The translations under genes were made by a program, and so were the position numbers. Under the pieces are notes generated by a model. It saw only the letters and a list, made by a program, of their open reading frames with translations. It did no database searches and was not told the DNA's origin. A stretch of DNA of 64,000 nucleotides from Bdellovibrio sp. qaytius (GTDB lineage Bacteria > Bdellovibrionota > Bdellovibrionia > Bdellovibrionales > Bdellovibrionaceae): assembly GCA_004011035.1 (NCBI GenBank), contig CP025734.1, positions 1 to 64,000 of the forward strand, in the 5' to 3' direction. Position 1 is the stretch's first letter. Each line of letters starts with the position of its first letter. Of this stretch, positions 48,455 to 56,977 are shown in pieces.

Positions 48455-49753
48455 ATGAAAAACAATATTTTAAAAACGATCGCATGTGGTGCTTTAATTC
48501 TTGCAACTGTAGGTTGTAAAGAAGAACAACCAGAAGTCACACCAATCGCTCAACCAACAGGGCGTTCAGCATTAATGAAAGCTTTGGAAACTCAAGCTGA
48601 TGGATTAGTTGCAAGCTTCAACAATGTTTTAGTGGACAGTAAATTTCTAAAAAATTTAGATTTAGAACATCCACCAGAAAAAATATCGATGGATACTGAA
48701 GATGATGTTCAAAAAGCAATTAACTATTTACTTGCTAACGAACAAAGCCAAAACGGTGCAACTATATATACACCTGATGGCCGCATCTGCAGTGAAGTAC
48801 TTGCAAAAAATCATCCTGAAACTTGCCAAGAAGTTTTTTCAAAAATTAAATTAGTGCAAATTGAACAAGATGCTTCATCTGGATATGTTGAAGTTTACAT
48901 GGCCAATATCAAAGGATTTGGTTTCTATTACACGCCAGAGTTAATTTCTGCTCAAGTTGATTTATCAGGCTTATTAGCAGCGTTTAACAAAGTCGATGAA
49001 ATCATTGTAGCTCACCAAGAAGATTCAATGGAATTACCATCAATGGCACAAGGTAATGTTTCATTAACTGTGGCCCAAAAATTAGGTGCAACAATTGCTG
49101 ACTTAACTGTAAATCAAAAAATTCATGTTCAAGGTGTAAATCATGAAATGCAAAGTTATGACTTCGCTATCGAAGCTGGTCAAAATGCAGCGACGTTATC
49201 AGCATTTCCTGCAATGGGTTTAGCTTCATTGCAAGTTAACATCCCGGCTGTTGCGGCAATCTTTCCGGTACATGATCATGACAACGTAAATCACTCGGTA
49301 GCGTTAGCGTTTCCTGGTGGCAGTGGATTAGCTTCATTAAATAATGCGATGTCGATGGTTGAATTTTCAGGAGTTAAATTAGCCGCACCGACAGTATCTG
49401 CTAAAGCTGATGGTCAACCGATGGCTCAGTTAACAGTTAACGGTCAACTTGATGCTCAAGTAACTTCGTACGCTGGTGGTCATATTGGATTAAAATTCTT
49501 ATCAGCGATTGATGGTCAATTAACTGCGGTATCAAACCCATTGTTCTCTGAACAAGGCACGATTACAGCTTCGATTGCTCAAGGTACAGAAGCTTACTTT
49601 GCTAAAGGTGCAGACCAAGCAAAAATTATCGCAGGTAACTTTCAATATGTTGGCACTCAAGATTTCTTAACGAACATCAATGCCTCGGCAGGTATGTGTA
49701 TCGCTGGTGAACAAGATCAAAGCTTAATCTTACAAACAGTGGTTTGTAAATAA
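48455..49753 (+). CDS. Hypothetical lipoprotein
   Basis: A 432-residue lipoprotein: MKNNILKTIACGALILATVGC (Cys about 21). A pair of Cys in GRICSEV and PETCQEV may form a disulfide. The middle and C-terminal parts are long, low in charge, Ala/Gln/Gly/Val-rich beta stretches (LSAFPAMGLASLQVNIPAVAAIFPV, LNGQLDAQ-type repeats), as in surface-exposed adhesins. No family recognised. AAAGGAGATG lies before the ATG. A possible sigma-54 promoter lies upstream. Confidence 0.72.
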   Translation: MKNNILKTIACGALILATVGCKEEQPEVTPIAQPTGRSALMKALETQADGLVASFNNVLVDSKFLKNLDLEHPPEKISMDTEDDVQKAINYLLANEQSQNGATIYTPDGRICSEVLAKNHPETCQEVFSKIKLVQIEQDASSGYVEVYMANIKGFGFYYTPELISAQVDLSGLLAAFNKVDEIIVAHQEDSMELPSMAQGNVSLTVAQKLGATIADLTVNQKIHVQGVNHEMQSYDFAIEAGQNAATLSAFPAMGLASLQVNIPAVAAIFPVHDHDNVNHSVALAFPGGSGLASLNNAMSMVEFSGVKLAAPTVSAKADGQPMAQLTVNGQLDAQVTSYAGGHIGLKFLSAIDGQLTAVSNPLFSEQGTITASIAQGTEAYFAKGADQAKIIAGNFQYVGTQDFLTNINASAGMCIAGEQDQSLILQTVVCK

Positions 49754-49780
49754 TCAAGAGTAGCGAATCCCCCAACCCTA

Positions 49781-49808
49781 GCCCCGGTTTTTATGACCGG
49801 GGCTTTTT
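49781..49808 (+). terminator. Intrinsic terminator after the lipoprotein gene
   Basis: GCCCCGGT pairs perfectly with ACCGGGGC over TTTTATG and is followed by TTTTT. Confidence 0.9.
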
Positions 49809-49835
49809 ACGTGAAAAATTACAAAGGAGTAAAAA

Positions 49836-50531
49836 ATGAGAACAATGATGATTCTAAATATTTTTTTAAACATAATTTTTTTGAATATTCCAGTTTACGC
49901 GAAAGATTTAAATTTAAAATGGTCTGAAATTAGATTTTTCTTATCAGACACAAAGTTTGCGAATAAAGACGAAAATCTGGGCGCACTGATGATGCCAGAT
50001 CAAATCGAAGAAATGAAAGGCATCACAGGTTTTGGTTTAGAAGTAGATGCTGAATTGAATTCTTGGTTTAAAGCCGGAACAAAAGTTAAAGGTGTCTTTA
50101 ATGGTTCAAATAAAAAAGAAGCTGCATTTCCCGCGACTGAATACATTTCGGTTCAACAATACTCTGCCGGCCTTACAGGGCGAGTAATGTTAGTGAATAA
50201 AGATAATATTTTTTTAGATATGTTTGGTGAACTTGGATTATCAAACAACAGTGTCGAATTAAAAACTTCAGGTGGCACGGCAAAATGGGAAAAGAACTCA
50301 CACTTTTATCAACGTGCCGGCGCCTCGATGGGTTTAGGCGGTTCGTTGTTGAAAATGTATGTTGAAGGCGGATACGAAAATTTCAAAATGAAAAATCCAA
50401 ACTACGAAGGAACTATCGGGCAAAACATTAACGAGATAGATCTAAGTGGTTCATATGTCAGCGTTGGACTTGTGATCAGCGGAATTCCAAGTTGGATTAA
50501 ACCTGGTGGGTTATCGATTGGCGGCATGTAG
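49836..50531 (+). CDS. Hypothetical exported beta-barrel protein
   Basis: A 231-residue exported protein. Hydrophobic leader MMILNIFLNIIFLNIPVYA, then beta strands with alternating polar/non-polar residues (GITGFGLEVDAELNSWFKAGTKVKGVF, SAGLTGRVMLVNKDNIFLDMFGELGLSNNS, LKMYVEGGYENFKM, GSYVSVGLVISG). It has the pattern of a 8- to 10-strand outer-membrane barrel. AAGGAG precedes the ATG. It lies downstream of a terminator so needs its own promoter in the 27 bases before, or read-through. Confidence 0.7.
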   Translation: MRTMMILNIFLNIIFLNIPVYAKDLNLKWSEIRFFLSDTKFANKDENLGALMMPDQIEEMKGITGFGLEVDAELNSWFKAGTKVKGVFNGSNKKEAAFPATEYISVQQYSAGLTGRVMLVNKDNIFLDMFGELGLSNNSVELKTSGGTAKWEKNSHFYQRAGASMGLGGSLLKMYVEGGYENFKMKNPNYEGTIGQNINEIDLSGSYVSVGLVISGIPSWIKPGGLSIGGM

Positions 50532-50546
50532 TTGATTGTTTTAGCC

Positions 50547-50578
50547 AAAAAAAAACCCTCGAATTTCTTCAAGGGTTT
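50547..50578 (-). terminator. Intrinsic terminator downstream of tRNA-Asn
   Basis: On the minus strand AACCCT (50577-50572) pairs with AGGGTT (50559-50554), extended by inner pairs, and leads into a run of nine Ts (50555-50547). Confidence 0.8.
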
Positions 50579-50592
50579 AGAACCATAATAAA

Positions 50593-50669
50593 ATGGCTCA
50601 GAAGGCAGGACTCGAACCTGCGACCAAGCGGTTAACAGCCGCTTGCTCTACCAACTGAGCTACTTCTGA
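50593..50669 (-). tRNA. tRNA-Asn (GTT)
   Basis: Full cloverleaf on the minus strand. The acceptor TCAGAAG pairs perfectly with CTTCTGA; D-loop TAGCTCAGTTGGTAGAGC; anticodon stem-loop AGCGG-CTGTTAA-CCGCT with GTT; T-loop GGTTCGAGTCC; CCA is encoded. The terminator lies just 15 bases downstream. Confidence 0.97.
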
Positions 50670-50693
50670 ACAGCTGGGAACAAACTAACGAAT

Positions 50694-51128
50694 TCAGTGG
50701 CCTTCGTCAAGAAGCTCTCTACTCAATTTTTTCGATTTAAAAGGAAGGCCTGCAGCCCTGAATACTTTAAGGGCTTTGTCCCACTCAAGTTTAACCATTG
50801 CGGCTTGAGAATCAGTGGCCAAAGCTAGATCACGCCATTGAGCGTTGCTCATTTCTGCCTCTGATAGCGGCTCAAGATCAACCTTGCAGAACTTTTTGCG
50901 AAGAGCATAGTCAGTCCATGTTTTGTATTTAGATTTAAGCTGGGCCTCTTGCCATTTCACAGTCCCCTTATTTTCAGAGCACCATTGAAATGAAGCCACA
51001 GACTTAGTGATTTCAGTCATATCAGGCTGAGGATAAGAAGTATTTTTAGTCAGGTAGCCTTTTACAAGAAAAATGCCCACAAGACCGACAACAAGAATTG
51101 ATAGTTTTAATATAAGTTTTTTGCTCAC
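50694..51128 (-). CDS. Hypothetical single-pass membrane protein
   Basis: A 144-residue protein with one N-terminal membrane helix (LKLSILVVGLVGIFLV, about 8-24) and a charged periplasmic part rich in Lys, Glu and Trp (ASFQWCSENKGTVKWQEAQLKSKYKTWTDYALRKKFCKVD; two Cys). No family recognised. The gene ends 24 bases before tRNA-Asn and on the same strand, so the two may share a transcript. Confidence 0.65.
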   Translation of the reverse strand: MSKKLILKLSILVVGLVGIFLVKGYLTKNTSYPQPDMTEITKSVASFQWCSENKGTVKWQEAQLKSKYKTWTDYALRKKFCKVDLEPLSEAEMSNAQWRDLALATDSQAAMVKLEWDKALKVFRAAGLPFKSKKLSRELLDEGH

Positions 51129-51201
51129 CTAAATAGTCTAGGAGTATTTCAATATCTTAGGTAGTGAAATTACACCTATTGTGACGCATTTTTGAGCAAA
51201 A

Positions 51202-51969
51202 TTACTTGATGTTTAAAACAGTATTGATCCAAGTTTGGTGGGCCGCTGGAATTGTATAAATTCCTAGTTGGCGACAAGGCCCGTCACCGCGACTTGTGAT
51301 TCCGGCTAAAAGCAATTTGTTGTTTTCTAAAATATAAGCTGGGCCGCCAGAGTCTCCGTTACAGCTACCCGATTTAAGTTCATTCGTCATAATTTCTGAT
51401 GAACCTACTTGATCAATTAAAACTTCAGTCACCTTCATGGCACCGTCATAATGAGAGTTTTCATCGATGCCGTAACCTGCAAGATGAACATGAGTACCCA
51501 CTTTGACTTGTTCAAGAGTTGCGAATTCAACAGGTTCAAAACCTTTTGGAAGTTCTTCAGCAAATTCAACAATTGAAAGATCGTTTGCGTCTGCTAAATC
51601 AAGTCTGCCTGTACAGCGTGGGCAATACTTAGGGTGAAGAGTTACATTTTTGATTTTATAAACTGTTGCAGACTTATCAGCTTTAAGACCAAAAAAGATT
51701 TCACCATTTTCAAAGTAATCTGCACAGTGGCCCGCTGATAAAATAAAATGAGGAGCAATAATTACTCCTGTACAAGGATCTTCGCCAACGGGGGCTACGG
51801 CTACTGTATGTTTAGCATAAAGATCAGTCGCAATAACGGGTCTGCCATTGACTATAGATGCTGAGTCAGAAACCGCGTGTACTGTTTGAGAGTTTGTTGA
51901 TTGTGAACACGCTGTAAAAGCAAAAACAGCTGAAGATAAAACTAAAACTTTAAATAATTTTGAATACAT
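51202..51969 (-). CDS. Trypsin-like serine protease lipoprotein (S1 family)
   Basis: A 255-residue exported S1 protease. The leader ends in FTAC (lipid Cys21). After the propeptide, IVNGRPV (39-45) resembles the activation site. The triad is complete: His81 in LSAGHC, Asp130 in ANDLSIVE and Ser207 in CNGDSGGP. Four to six Cys suggest disulfides. It is a periplasmic or surface-anchored protease; a lipid anchor is unusual for S1 enzymes but common among predatory-type gene sets. Confidence 0.9.
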   Translation of the reverse strand: MYSKLFKVLVLSSAVFAFTACSQSTNSQTVHAVSDSASIVNGRPVIATDLYAKHTVAVAPVGEDPCTGVIIAPHFILSAGHCADYFENGEIFFGLKADKSATVYKIKNVTLHPKYCPRCTGRLDLADANDLSIVEFAEELPKGFEPVEFATLEQVKVGTHVHLAGYGIDENSHYDGAMKVTEVLIDQVGSSEIMTNELKSGSCNGDSGGPAYILENNKLLLAGITSRGDGPCRQLGIYTIPAAHQTWINTVLNIK

Positions 51970-52090
51970 AAACGCGCCCCTCAGCAGTTTTGATAAAAAG
52001 ATGAGGAAAAAGCTACGCTAAGGCCTTTGGTATGACCACTAAAAACGAAAATGACTGATAATGTTGATTGTTTATAAAAAAGGCAGAAAA

Positions 52091-52167
52091 TGGTGCGGAC
52101 GGGAGGATTCGAACCTCCGACCACTTGATTCGTAGTCAAGTACTCTATCCAGCTGAGCTACGACCGC
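52091..52167 (-). tRNA. tRNA-Arg (ACG)
   Basis: Cloverleaf on the minus strand: D-arm TAGCTCAGCTGGATAGAGT, anticodon stem-loop CTTGA-CTACGAA-TCAAG with ACG, T-loop GGTTCGAATCC, encoded CCA. The acceptor GCGGTCG faces CGTCCGC, leaving a U5-U68 mismatch. The A34 is probably edited to inosine, as in other bacteria. Confidence 0.95.
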
Positions 52168-52280
52168 ACGTCGTAAATTAAGCAAACTTAATTGTGAAAT
52201 ACGGTTCTACATACTAATTATTCTAAAATCAAGCGTAAGTAACAGGTCATTCCTTGATTCTGTAAAAACGCTATGGCATT

Positions 52281-52309
52281 TTGAGGTTTAGATTATTTCA
52301 GCATAAAAT
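52281..52309 (+). promoter_or_regulatory. Promoter of tRNA-Ser
   Basis: TTGAGG (52281-52286), a 17-base spacer and TAAAAT (52304-52309) are followed by GCGCGCG just before the mature 5' end. The GC-rich discriminator is typical of stable-RNA promoters under growth-rate control. Confidence 0.65.
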
Positions 52310-52319
52310 ATTTGCGCGC

Positions 52320-52412
52320 GGAGTGGTGGGTGAGTGGCTGAAACCAAGTCTTTGCTAAAGACTCGTACTTGCAAAACAGGTACCGTGGGTTCAAATCCCA
52401 CCCACTCCGCCA
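52320..52412 (+). tRNA. tRNA-Ser (GCT)
   Basis: Cloverleaf on the plus strand with the long variable arm of serine tRNAs (CTCGTACTTGCAAAACAGGTACC region). The acceptor GGAGTGG pairs with CCACTCC, the anticodon loop contains GCT, the T-loop is GGTTCAAATCC and CCA is encoded. Confidence 0.96.
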
Positions 52413-52458
52413 TTACTTTTTTGATCTGCTTCCAGCAGACCTTATTCTAAAGCCCTCT

Positions 52459-53040
52459 ATGCAACCTCAACTAATTTTATTAAACGGAACAACCAGCGCA
52501 GGCAAAAGCAGTATCGTGAAATGCTTACAGCAAAAACTGCAGAGCCCGTATTTAGATATGGGCTTAGATAAATTTCTATACATGTTGCCAGAGCACTATC
52601 TTAAACAACCGCTATGGGAAGAAGTTTGGGGTCATGCTCGTTGCAAAGGTGAACTTGGAAATCGTTTGATGAGCGGAATGCACAACTCAATACGAACGAT
52701 GATTAATTCTGGAAATTTAGTTATCGCAGATCATGTGTTAATTGAAAAAAATTGGGTTTCTGAATTAGCAGAACTTTTTCATGATCAACCAGCATATTTT
52801 ATTGGTGTTCACTGCCCGCTTGATGTCGCCGAAAAAAGAGAAGCTGATCGCAAAGATCGAACTCTTGGTTCAGCGCGATTACAATATTCAGTCGTGCACC
52901 AATGGGCGCACTATGATTTTACAGTTGATTCGTCGACGATGGCCCCAGAAAAATCGGCTGAAAAAATTATTGAATTTTTAGCGAGTCAAACTTCACCGAT
53001 TGGCTTTGCCAAAACTCGCGAACAATTAAAAAACATCTAA
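52459..53040 (+). CDS. Chloramphenicol-phosphotransferase-like P-loop kinase
   Basis: A 193-residue P-loop protein. The Walker A is GTTSAGKSS (10-18), followed by LQSPYLDMGLDKFLYMLP, where an Asp sits at the position of the catalytic Asp of CPT; NLVIADHVLIE, HCPLDVAEKREADRKDR and the lid region follow. This is the CPT/AAA_17 family, which phosphorylates small hydroxyl substrates. The natural substrate is unknown and antibiotic inactivation cannot be assumed. Start: ATG 52459; an upstream in-frame start would lie inside tRNA-Ser. Confidence 0.8.
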   Translation: MQPQLILLNGTTSAGKSSIVKCLQQKLQSPYLDMGLDKFLYMLPEHYLKQPLWEEVWGHARCKGELGNRLMSGMHNSIRTMINSGNLVIADHVLIEKNWVSELAELFHDQPAYFIGVHCPLDVAEKREADRKDRTLGSARLQYSVVHQWAHYDFTVDSSTMAPEKSAEKIIEFLASQTSPIGFAKTREQLKNI

Positions 53041-53204
53041 AATTTCTCCGTTCACAAAACATATTAATTCTTATTTCTTTTCTACAGAGGCTAATTTGAT
53101 TTAGCACATCTGCATTAGGCCCTTTGTCTATTTTTCTTAAACAAAAACTCCAATTTTCTGGTTTTGCTAAATCACAACACCTCACACTGATTTCGCAACA
53201 GTTA

Positions 53205-53232
53205 TCCCGCTTGTTCAGCATTCGCGGCGGGA
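53205..53232 (+). promoter_or_regulatory. Hairpin in the leader of the PgaB-like gene
   Basis: TCCCGC (53205-53210) pairs with GCGGGA (53227-53232) over a 16-base loop, 30 bases before the start codon at 53262. The 220-base gap before this gene otherwise shows nothing clear. The hairpin may affect mRNA stability or translation. Confidence 0.4.
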
Positions 53233-53261
53233 AATAACAATCAGACATTGGAGGTCTACAC

Positions 53262-54407
53262 ATGCGGTTATTTACTGCCCTACTTACTTTTTTATCATTG
53301 AATATTGCTTTTGCCCAAACGGCTCCGGTAAGAGGACTGCGTTTTGATCCAGGATATGTTTATGACGATCCAGCATTATCAGGTAAATCGATTCAACAAA
53401 TGGCGGCCACTGCAGCTCAAAATGTGAAGAACGCAGGCTTTAATACAATTTTTCTTTTTGCTTACTCTCCGTATTATGGTGCGTATTACAAAACGACTTA
53501 CAGTATGACAAATGTAGAAGGTACTTTAGGTGTTGGAAATTTCACAACGGCACTTATTAATGAAGCGCATGCGCGTGGAATCAGAGTTATTGCGGATCTT
53601 CCGATGAATAACTTTTATAAAGTTTGGTCAGCGATGCCAGCATGGCGCATGAAAAAGAAAACTGGCGCAGATTATCGCCCTTACAGCGATCTTTATTTAT
53701 TATCTATTTTTCATCCTGATTTTAAAAATTGGTACACAGGATTTGTTAATGATTTCTTAGCAAAAAATCCAGGTGTAGATGGTATCGAAGCGTTTGAACC
53801 AACTCTTGATTTCAATTGGAACAACGGAGCCGATTACAATCCAGCAGCGAATGCAAAATTCTATGCAGCTTACCCGACGGGAACATTAGGTTCAGCGCAA
53901 TGGCAAACAGTTCGATCAAATGAATTAACTTCGTATTTAGGAAATTTCTTTGGTTTGGCTACGGCTAAAGGAAAAGAAGCTCATGTTGTTCAAACTTGGA
54001 CAGCTTCTTCTAATGGAGCATTATTACCAGCGGCAACGTTATCTAAATCTATGGGTTTTAACTTCTTAGGTTTTAACACATTACCAGCGAATCAACGTCC
54101 GACATATGTTCAAGGTGAATTTATGTGGGCCCAATGGAATTCTGAATACGGAACGACTGTGTTTAATCCAGACTGGATCAAAACTGCCGCATCATCTTTC
54201 TTAACTCAAATGGGAACACAAAAATCTATTGTTCATACTGAACTTTCAGAATTTAGCGGAAGTTACGGAACCATCAGACCTACGAGCTCACAATTCTTAC
54301 AAGAATTAAAAACTCTTAGGTCAATGGGTGTAAACTTTGATGTTTACGATTATTCTCAGGTGAGTGAATTAAACTTGTGGTCAGGAATCGCACAGTCACT
54401 TCAATAA
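53262..54407 (+). CDS. Secreted TIM-barrel glycoside hydrolase-like protein (PgaB C-terminal-like)
   Basis: A 381-residue exported protein (signal to AFAQ). Residues 22-370 form a TIM barrel: RGLRFDPGYVYDDPA matches the first strand of the PgaB C-terminal domain (HVDLDYVYDPD in E. coli PgaB), followed by GFNTIFLFAYS, EAHARGIRVIADLP and GVDGIEAFEPTLDF, where Glu/Asp residues lie at strand ends. PgaB's domain hydrolyses de-N-acetylated poly-beta-1,6-GlcNAc. Here the deacetylase half is missing. GGAGG precedes the ATG. The substrate is inferred only. Confidence 0.75.
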   Translation: MRLFTALLTFLSLNIAFAQTAPVRGLRFDPGYVYDDPALSGKSIQQMAATAAQNVKNAGFNTIFLFAYSPYYGAYYKTTYSMTNVEGTLGVGNFTTALINEAHARGIRVIADLPMNNFYKVWSAMPAWRMKKKTGADYRPYSDLYLLSIFHPDFKNWYTGFVNDFLAKNPGVDGIEAFEPTLDFNWNNGADYNPAANAKFYAAYPTGTLGSAQWQTVRSNELTSYLGNFFGLATAKGKEAHVVQTWTASSNGALLPAATLSKSMGFNFLGFNTLPANQRPTYVQGEFMWAQWNSEYGTTVFNPDWIKTAASSFLTQMGTQKSIVHTELSEFSGSYGTIRPTSSQFLQELKTLRSMGVNFDVYDYSQVSELNLWSGIAQSLQ

Positions 54408-54412
54408 TTTAT

Positions 54413-55360
54413 TTATGGAGCCCAGGCGCGATACCAAAGGGCATTATCATATCCACGAGCAAATACAAATATGCGCGCTTTACTTGCGTATGTGGTTGCC
54501 CCGGGGCCCGAGTAAATTCCGCGGCCAGCGGGGCTTCCCAGATTTGTCCAGCCTCCCCAAACACCGTTGATCCATCGCTTAGTTTGCAGAATATTATTTG
54601 GCCCGCGTACAAATAAATCTAAACTTCCTAAATAACGGCTGACCATGTCTGGTGAAGAATAAACTGTTCCACTTCCCATATATTGAAATGGATACCACGC
54701 TCCGTTTTCAAAAAATCTATGAATTAATGTTCCTGTCGACGCTTGCACCACTAAATCTAGTCGACCAGAGTTTTGATAAGCTGCTGCGGGGTCGCTTAAT
54801 ACCGGTGGACTAATTGGATTCCAGCTATCGAAGCAGTGAGTGTCATAACAAGTTGAATAGTAGAGATAATCATTTGTTCCGCGGGCAAAGTACATCGGTG
54901 TTGCTAATGCTAAGGGATCAACATTGGGAGCTGACAATCCTGATCCTGCTGCCACTTTTAAAGTTTTTTGTGGGTCGTAAGTAATAAGTGACCATTGTGA
55001 AAACGCAGTGTCAGTTAAAAGATAACTTTTGTAAATCAGTTGATCAGCGCTGCCAACCGCTTGCACTTCAAACCAATCATGATTTTGGTAAGCTCTGCAA
55101 AAAACTGAAGGTGCTCCACTGAAAGTTATATTACTGGGTACTTGTTTCCAGTTATCCCAAATACCAGTGCTTAATGTTCTTTTGCGATACCAGATTTTAT
55201 TATCTTCTCCGCGAACGGCGACGTAAGTAATTCCGCGCACGGTACAGGCTGCGGGATCAGAGGTAATTCCACCGCCCAGCGAAACCCAGATTGTCCAACC
55301 AGCAAAAGTTGGAGCAGCAAAAAATGTTATTGAAATTAATAATGAAAAAAGTCGAATCAT
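54413..55360 (-). CDS. Secreted beta-propeller lectin-like protein, copy 1
   Basis: A 315-residue exported protein (signal to TFAG). The mature part consists of repeated beta blades with the pattern W-x-x-W-x-x-LGG ... DPAA ... RGxDNxxWYR: for example WVSLGGGITSDPAAC, VAVRGEDNKIWYRK, LSDPAAAYQNSGRLDLVVQ, DLFVRGPNNILQTKRW, FARGYDNALWYRAWAP. This is the Photorhabdus-lectin (PLL/PHL)-type propeller, which binds sugars such as fucose. Its twin lies 31 bases upstream in the same direction. Convergent with the PgaB-like gene. Confidence 0.8.
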   Translation of the reverse strand: MIRLFSLLISITFFAAPTFAGWTIWVSLGGGITSDPAACTVRGITYVAVRGEDNKIWYRKRTLSTGIWDNWKQVPSNITFSGAPSVFCRAYQNHDWFEVQAVGSADQLIYKSYLLTDTAFSQWSLITYDPQKTLKVAAGSGLSAPNVDPLALATPMYFARGTNDYLYYSTCYDTHCFDSWNPISPPVLSDPAAAYQNSGRLDLVVQASTGTLIHRFFENGAWYPFQYMGSGTVYSSPDMVSRYLGSLDLFVRGPNNILQTKRWINGVWGGWTNLGSPAGRGIYSGPGATTYASKARIFVFARGYDNALWYRAWAP

Positions 55361-55391
55361 AAAAAACGCCTATTTGAAATTTGTTAAAATA

Positions 55392-56351
55392 CTAAGGTTC
55401 CCAATAGCGATACCACAAAGCATTGTCGCCACCGCGTATGAACACGAGCATGCGCTTACTGCTAAATGCTGTTGCTGCTCCCGGCCCTGCGGTGAGTGTT
55501 CCGCCAAGGTTTTCCCAATTGCTCCATGTGCCGGTACCATTATTTCTGCCGGTCCATGTTTTGTGTAAAAGATTTTTGTGAAAACCGTTTCCTCTGGCAA
55601 AGAGTTCAAAATTATATTGGCCAAGACTAATAATATCAGGTGATGAAGTTACACCAGCGCTGTCTGGAATCTGTATATATGGCCCCCAACCAGTAGGCGT
55701 TTCGGACGTCATGTAAAGATTGTTATCCATCTGTTGCACGACAAGATATTTGATACCACCTTTAGAAGTAGCCGCAGGATCAGAGGCGACAACTCTACTT
55801 ATAGGTTTCCAAGTTTTATAACAATCCGTTGTGCTAGTGCAGGTAAGCTCATAAACTTTTCGATCACTGCCAACCCCGAATGTAGGAAAAAATGCATTCG
55901 TATCGCCATATGACGGTGTTGAAAAACCAGAAGTTAGATCAAGTTTTCCAGTGGCAAGCCCTGCGGTTGCCAGTGGAAACCATTTTGGAAATGTATCATC
56001 TTCGCTTTGATAAGAATAATAGCCTTTGCCATCTGCGCCGATGACGCTCACGTTAATATGTCCAAGCGCAAATTTATCGACGAAACAGGCTACCGATGGT
56101 GACCCTGTTAAATGCAAAGTGTTCGGAAGTGGAATACTTGTCCACGCGTTCCAATTGCCGGTTCCAATTCTCATGCGATACCAAAGAGTGTTATCGGTTC
56201 CTCTGACAACGACGAAAGTTCTCCCCAAAGCTGAACAAGCTGCGGGGTCGCCGACGACAATTCCGTCGAGTGAAGTCCATGGGCCCCAACCAGCAAAAGT
56301 TGGCGCAGTGAAGAATGTTATTGAAATTAAAAGAGAAAGAAAGCGAATCAT
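55392..56351 (-). CDS. Secreted beta-propeller lectin-like protein, copy 2
   Basis: A 319-residue paralogue of the preceding protein with nearly the same signal peptide (LLISITFF-APTFAGW) and the same blade motifs (WTSLDGIVVGDPAACSALG, VVVRGTDNTLWYRM, ASDPAATSKGG, FELFARGNGFHKN, FIRGGDNALWYRYWEP). It starts first in the two-gene set. Tandem duplication is evident. Sugar binding is known for the family; the ligand here is not. Confidence 0.8.
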   Translation of the reverse strand: MIRFLSLLISITFFTAPTFAGWGPWTSLDGIVVGDPAACSALGRTFVVVRGTDNTLWYRMRIGTGNWNAWTSIPLPNTLHLTGSPSVACFVDKFALGHINVSVIGADGKGYYSYQSEDDTFPKWFPLATAGLATGKLDLTSGFSTPSYGDTNAFFPTFGVGSDRKVYELTCTSTTDCYKTWKPISRVVASDPAATSKGGIKYLVVQQMDNNLYMTSETPTGWGPYIQIPDSAGVTSSPDIISLGQYNFELFARGNGFHKNLLHKTWTGRNNGTGTWSNWENLGGTLTAGPGAATAFSSKRMLVFIRGGDNALWYRYWEP

Positions 56352-56426
56352 AAAAACCTCTTATTATATGAGTATGGCGTAATGCCTCAATCAAATAACA
56401 AGAGGTTGTAGAGCAATTCTAAGGCC

Positions 56427-56894
56427 TTACTTTGTATCGCAATCCCAGTGCTCTGAGATTTTTCCGTTTTCAACTTTGAACATGTCAAACCATGTAGTTG
56501 TGTATTCAGCACCTGTGATATCTTTGCTTTTATTTACGAAAGACATGGTTACTAAGTCACCTTCGGCGGTAATTGAAACAAGTCCATTCACATTTTCTGG
56601 AATTGGGCGCGGGCCACCAAGTTGTGAAAAGAAATCTAAGAAGCCTTGTAAACCAGTTTCAACATTTGGATTATGTTGAATATAATCTTTCGTTAAAAAT
56701 TCACTCGCACGATCTAATTGACGGCCTGATAAAACAATTCTGGTGAAATCGTAAGCTAGTTTTTTGTTCGCAGCTAATTTTGAATCAGTGCTAGCCAACA
56801 GTGTTTGTTGGTCTGCTGCAGGTATTACAGGTAAACCCGCGAAAGCCGTTTGTTGAAGAGTTATAAGCAGAACGATAAATAATAATGATTTCAT
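56427..56894 (-). CDS. Secreted SnoaL/NTF2-like protein
   Basis: A 155-residue exported protein: signal to AFAG, then a cone-shaped SnoaL-like fold (RIVLSGRQLDRASEFLTKDYIQHNPNVETGLQGFLDFF ... GDLVTMSFVNKSKD ... TTWFDMFKVENGKISEHWDCDTK). The conserved HNP and EHWD are family marks. Related proteins hold ligands or catalyse isomerisation; no substrate can be named. AGAGG precedes the ATG. It lies 76 bases downstream of nothing on its strand and upstream of the lectin pair. Confidence 0.82.
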   Translation of the reverse strand: MKSLLFIVLLITLQQTAFAGLPVIPAADQQTLLASTDSKLAANKKLAYDFTRIVLSGRQLDRASEFLTKDYIQHNPNVETGLQGFLDFFSQLGGPRPIPENVNGLVSITAEGDLVTMSFVNKSKDITGAEYTTTWFDMFKVENGKISEHWDCDTK

Positions 56895-56977
56895 AGATAA
56901 CCTCTTTTCAAGAGCATTATCTATTAAAATCAGTTTGAAAAAATAATTACTAAAACAAATGTTATGATTACAGATAT

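Noticed and set aside
52459-53040. Zeta-toxin or toxin-antitoxin module
   Set aside because: The P-loop protein could recall zeta toxins, but no antitoxin gene is next to it and the motifs fit the CPT-like kinases better.
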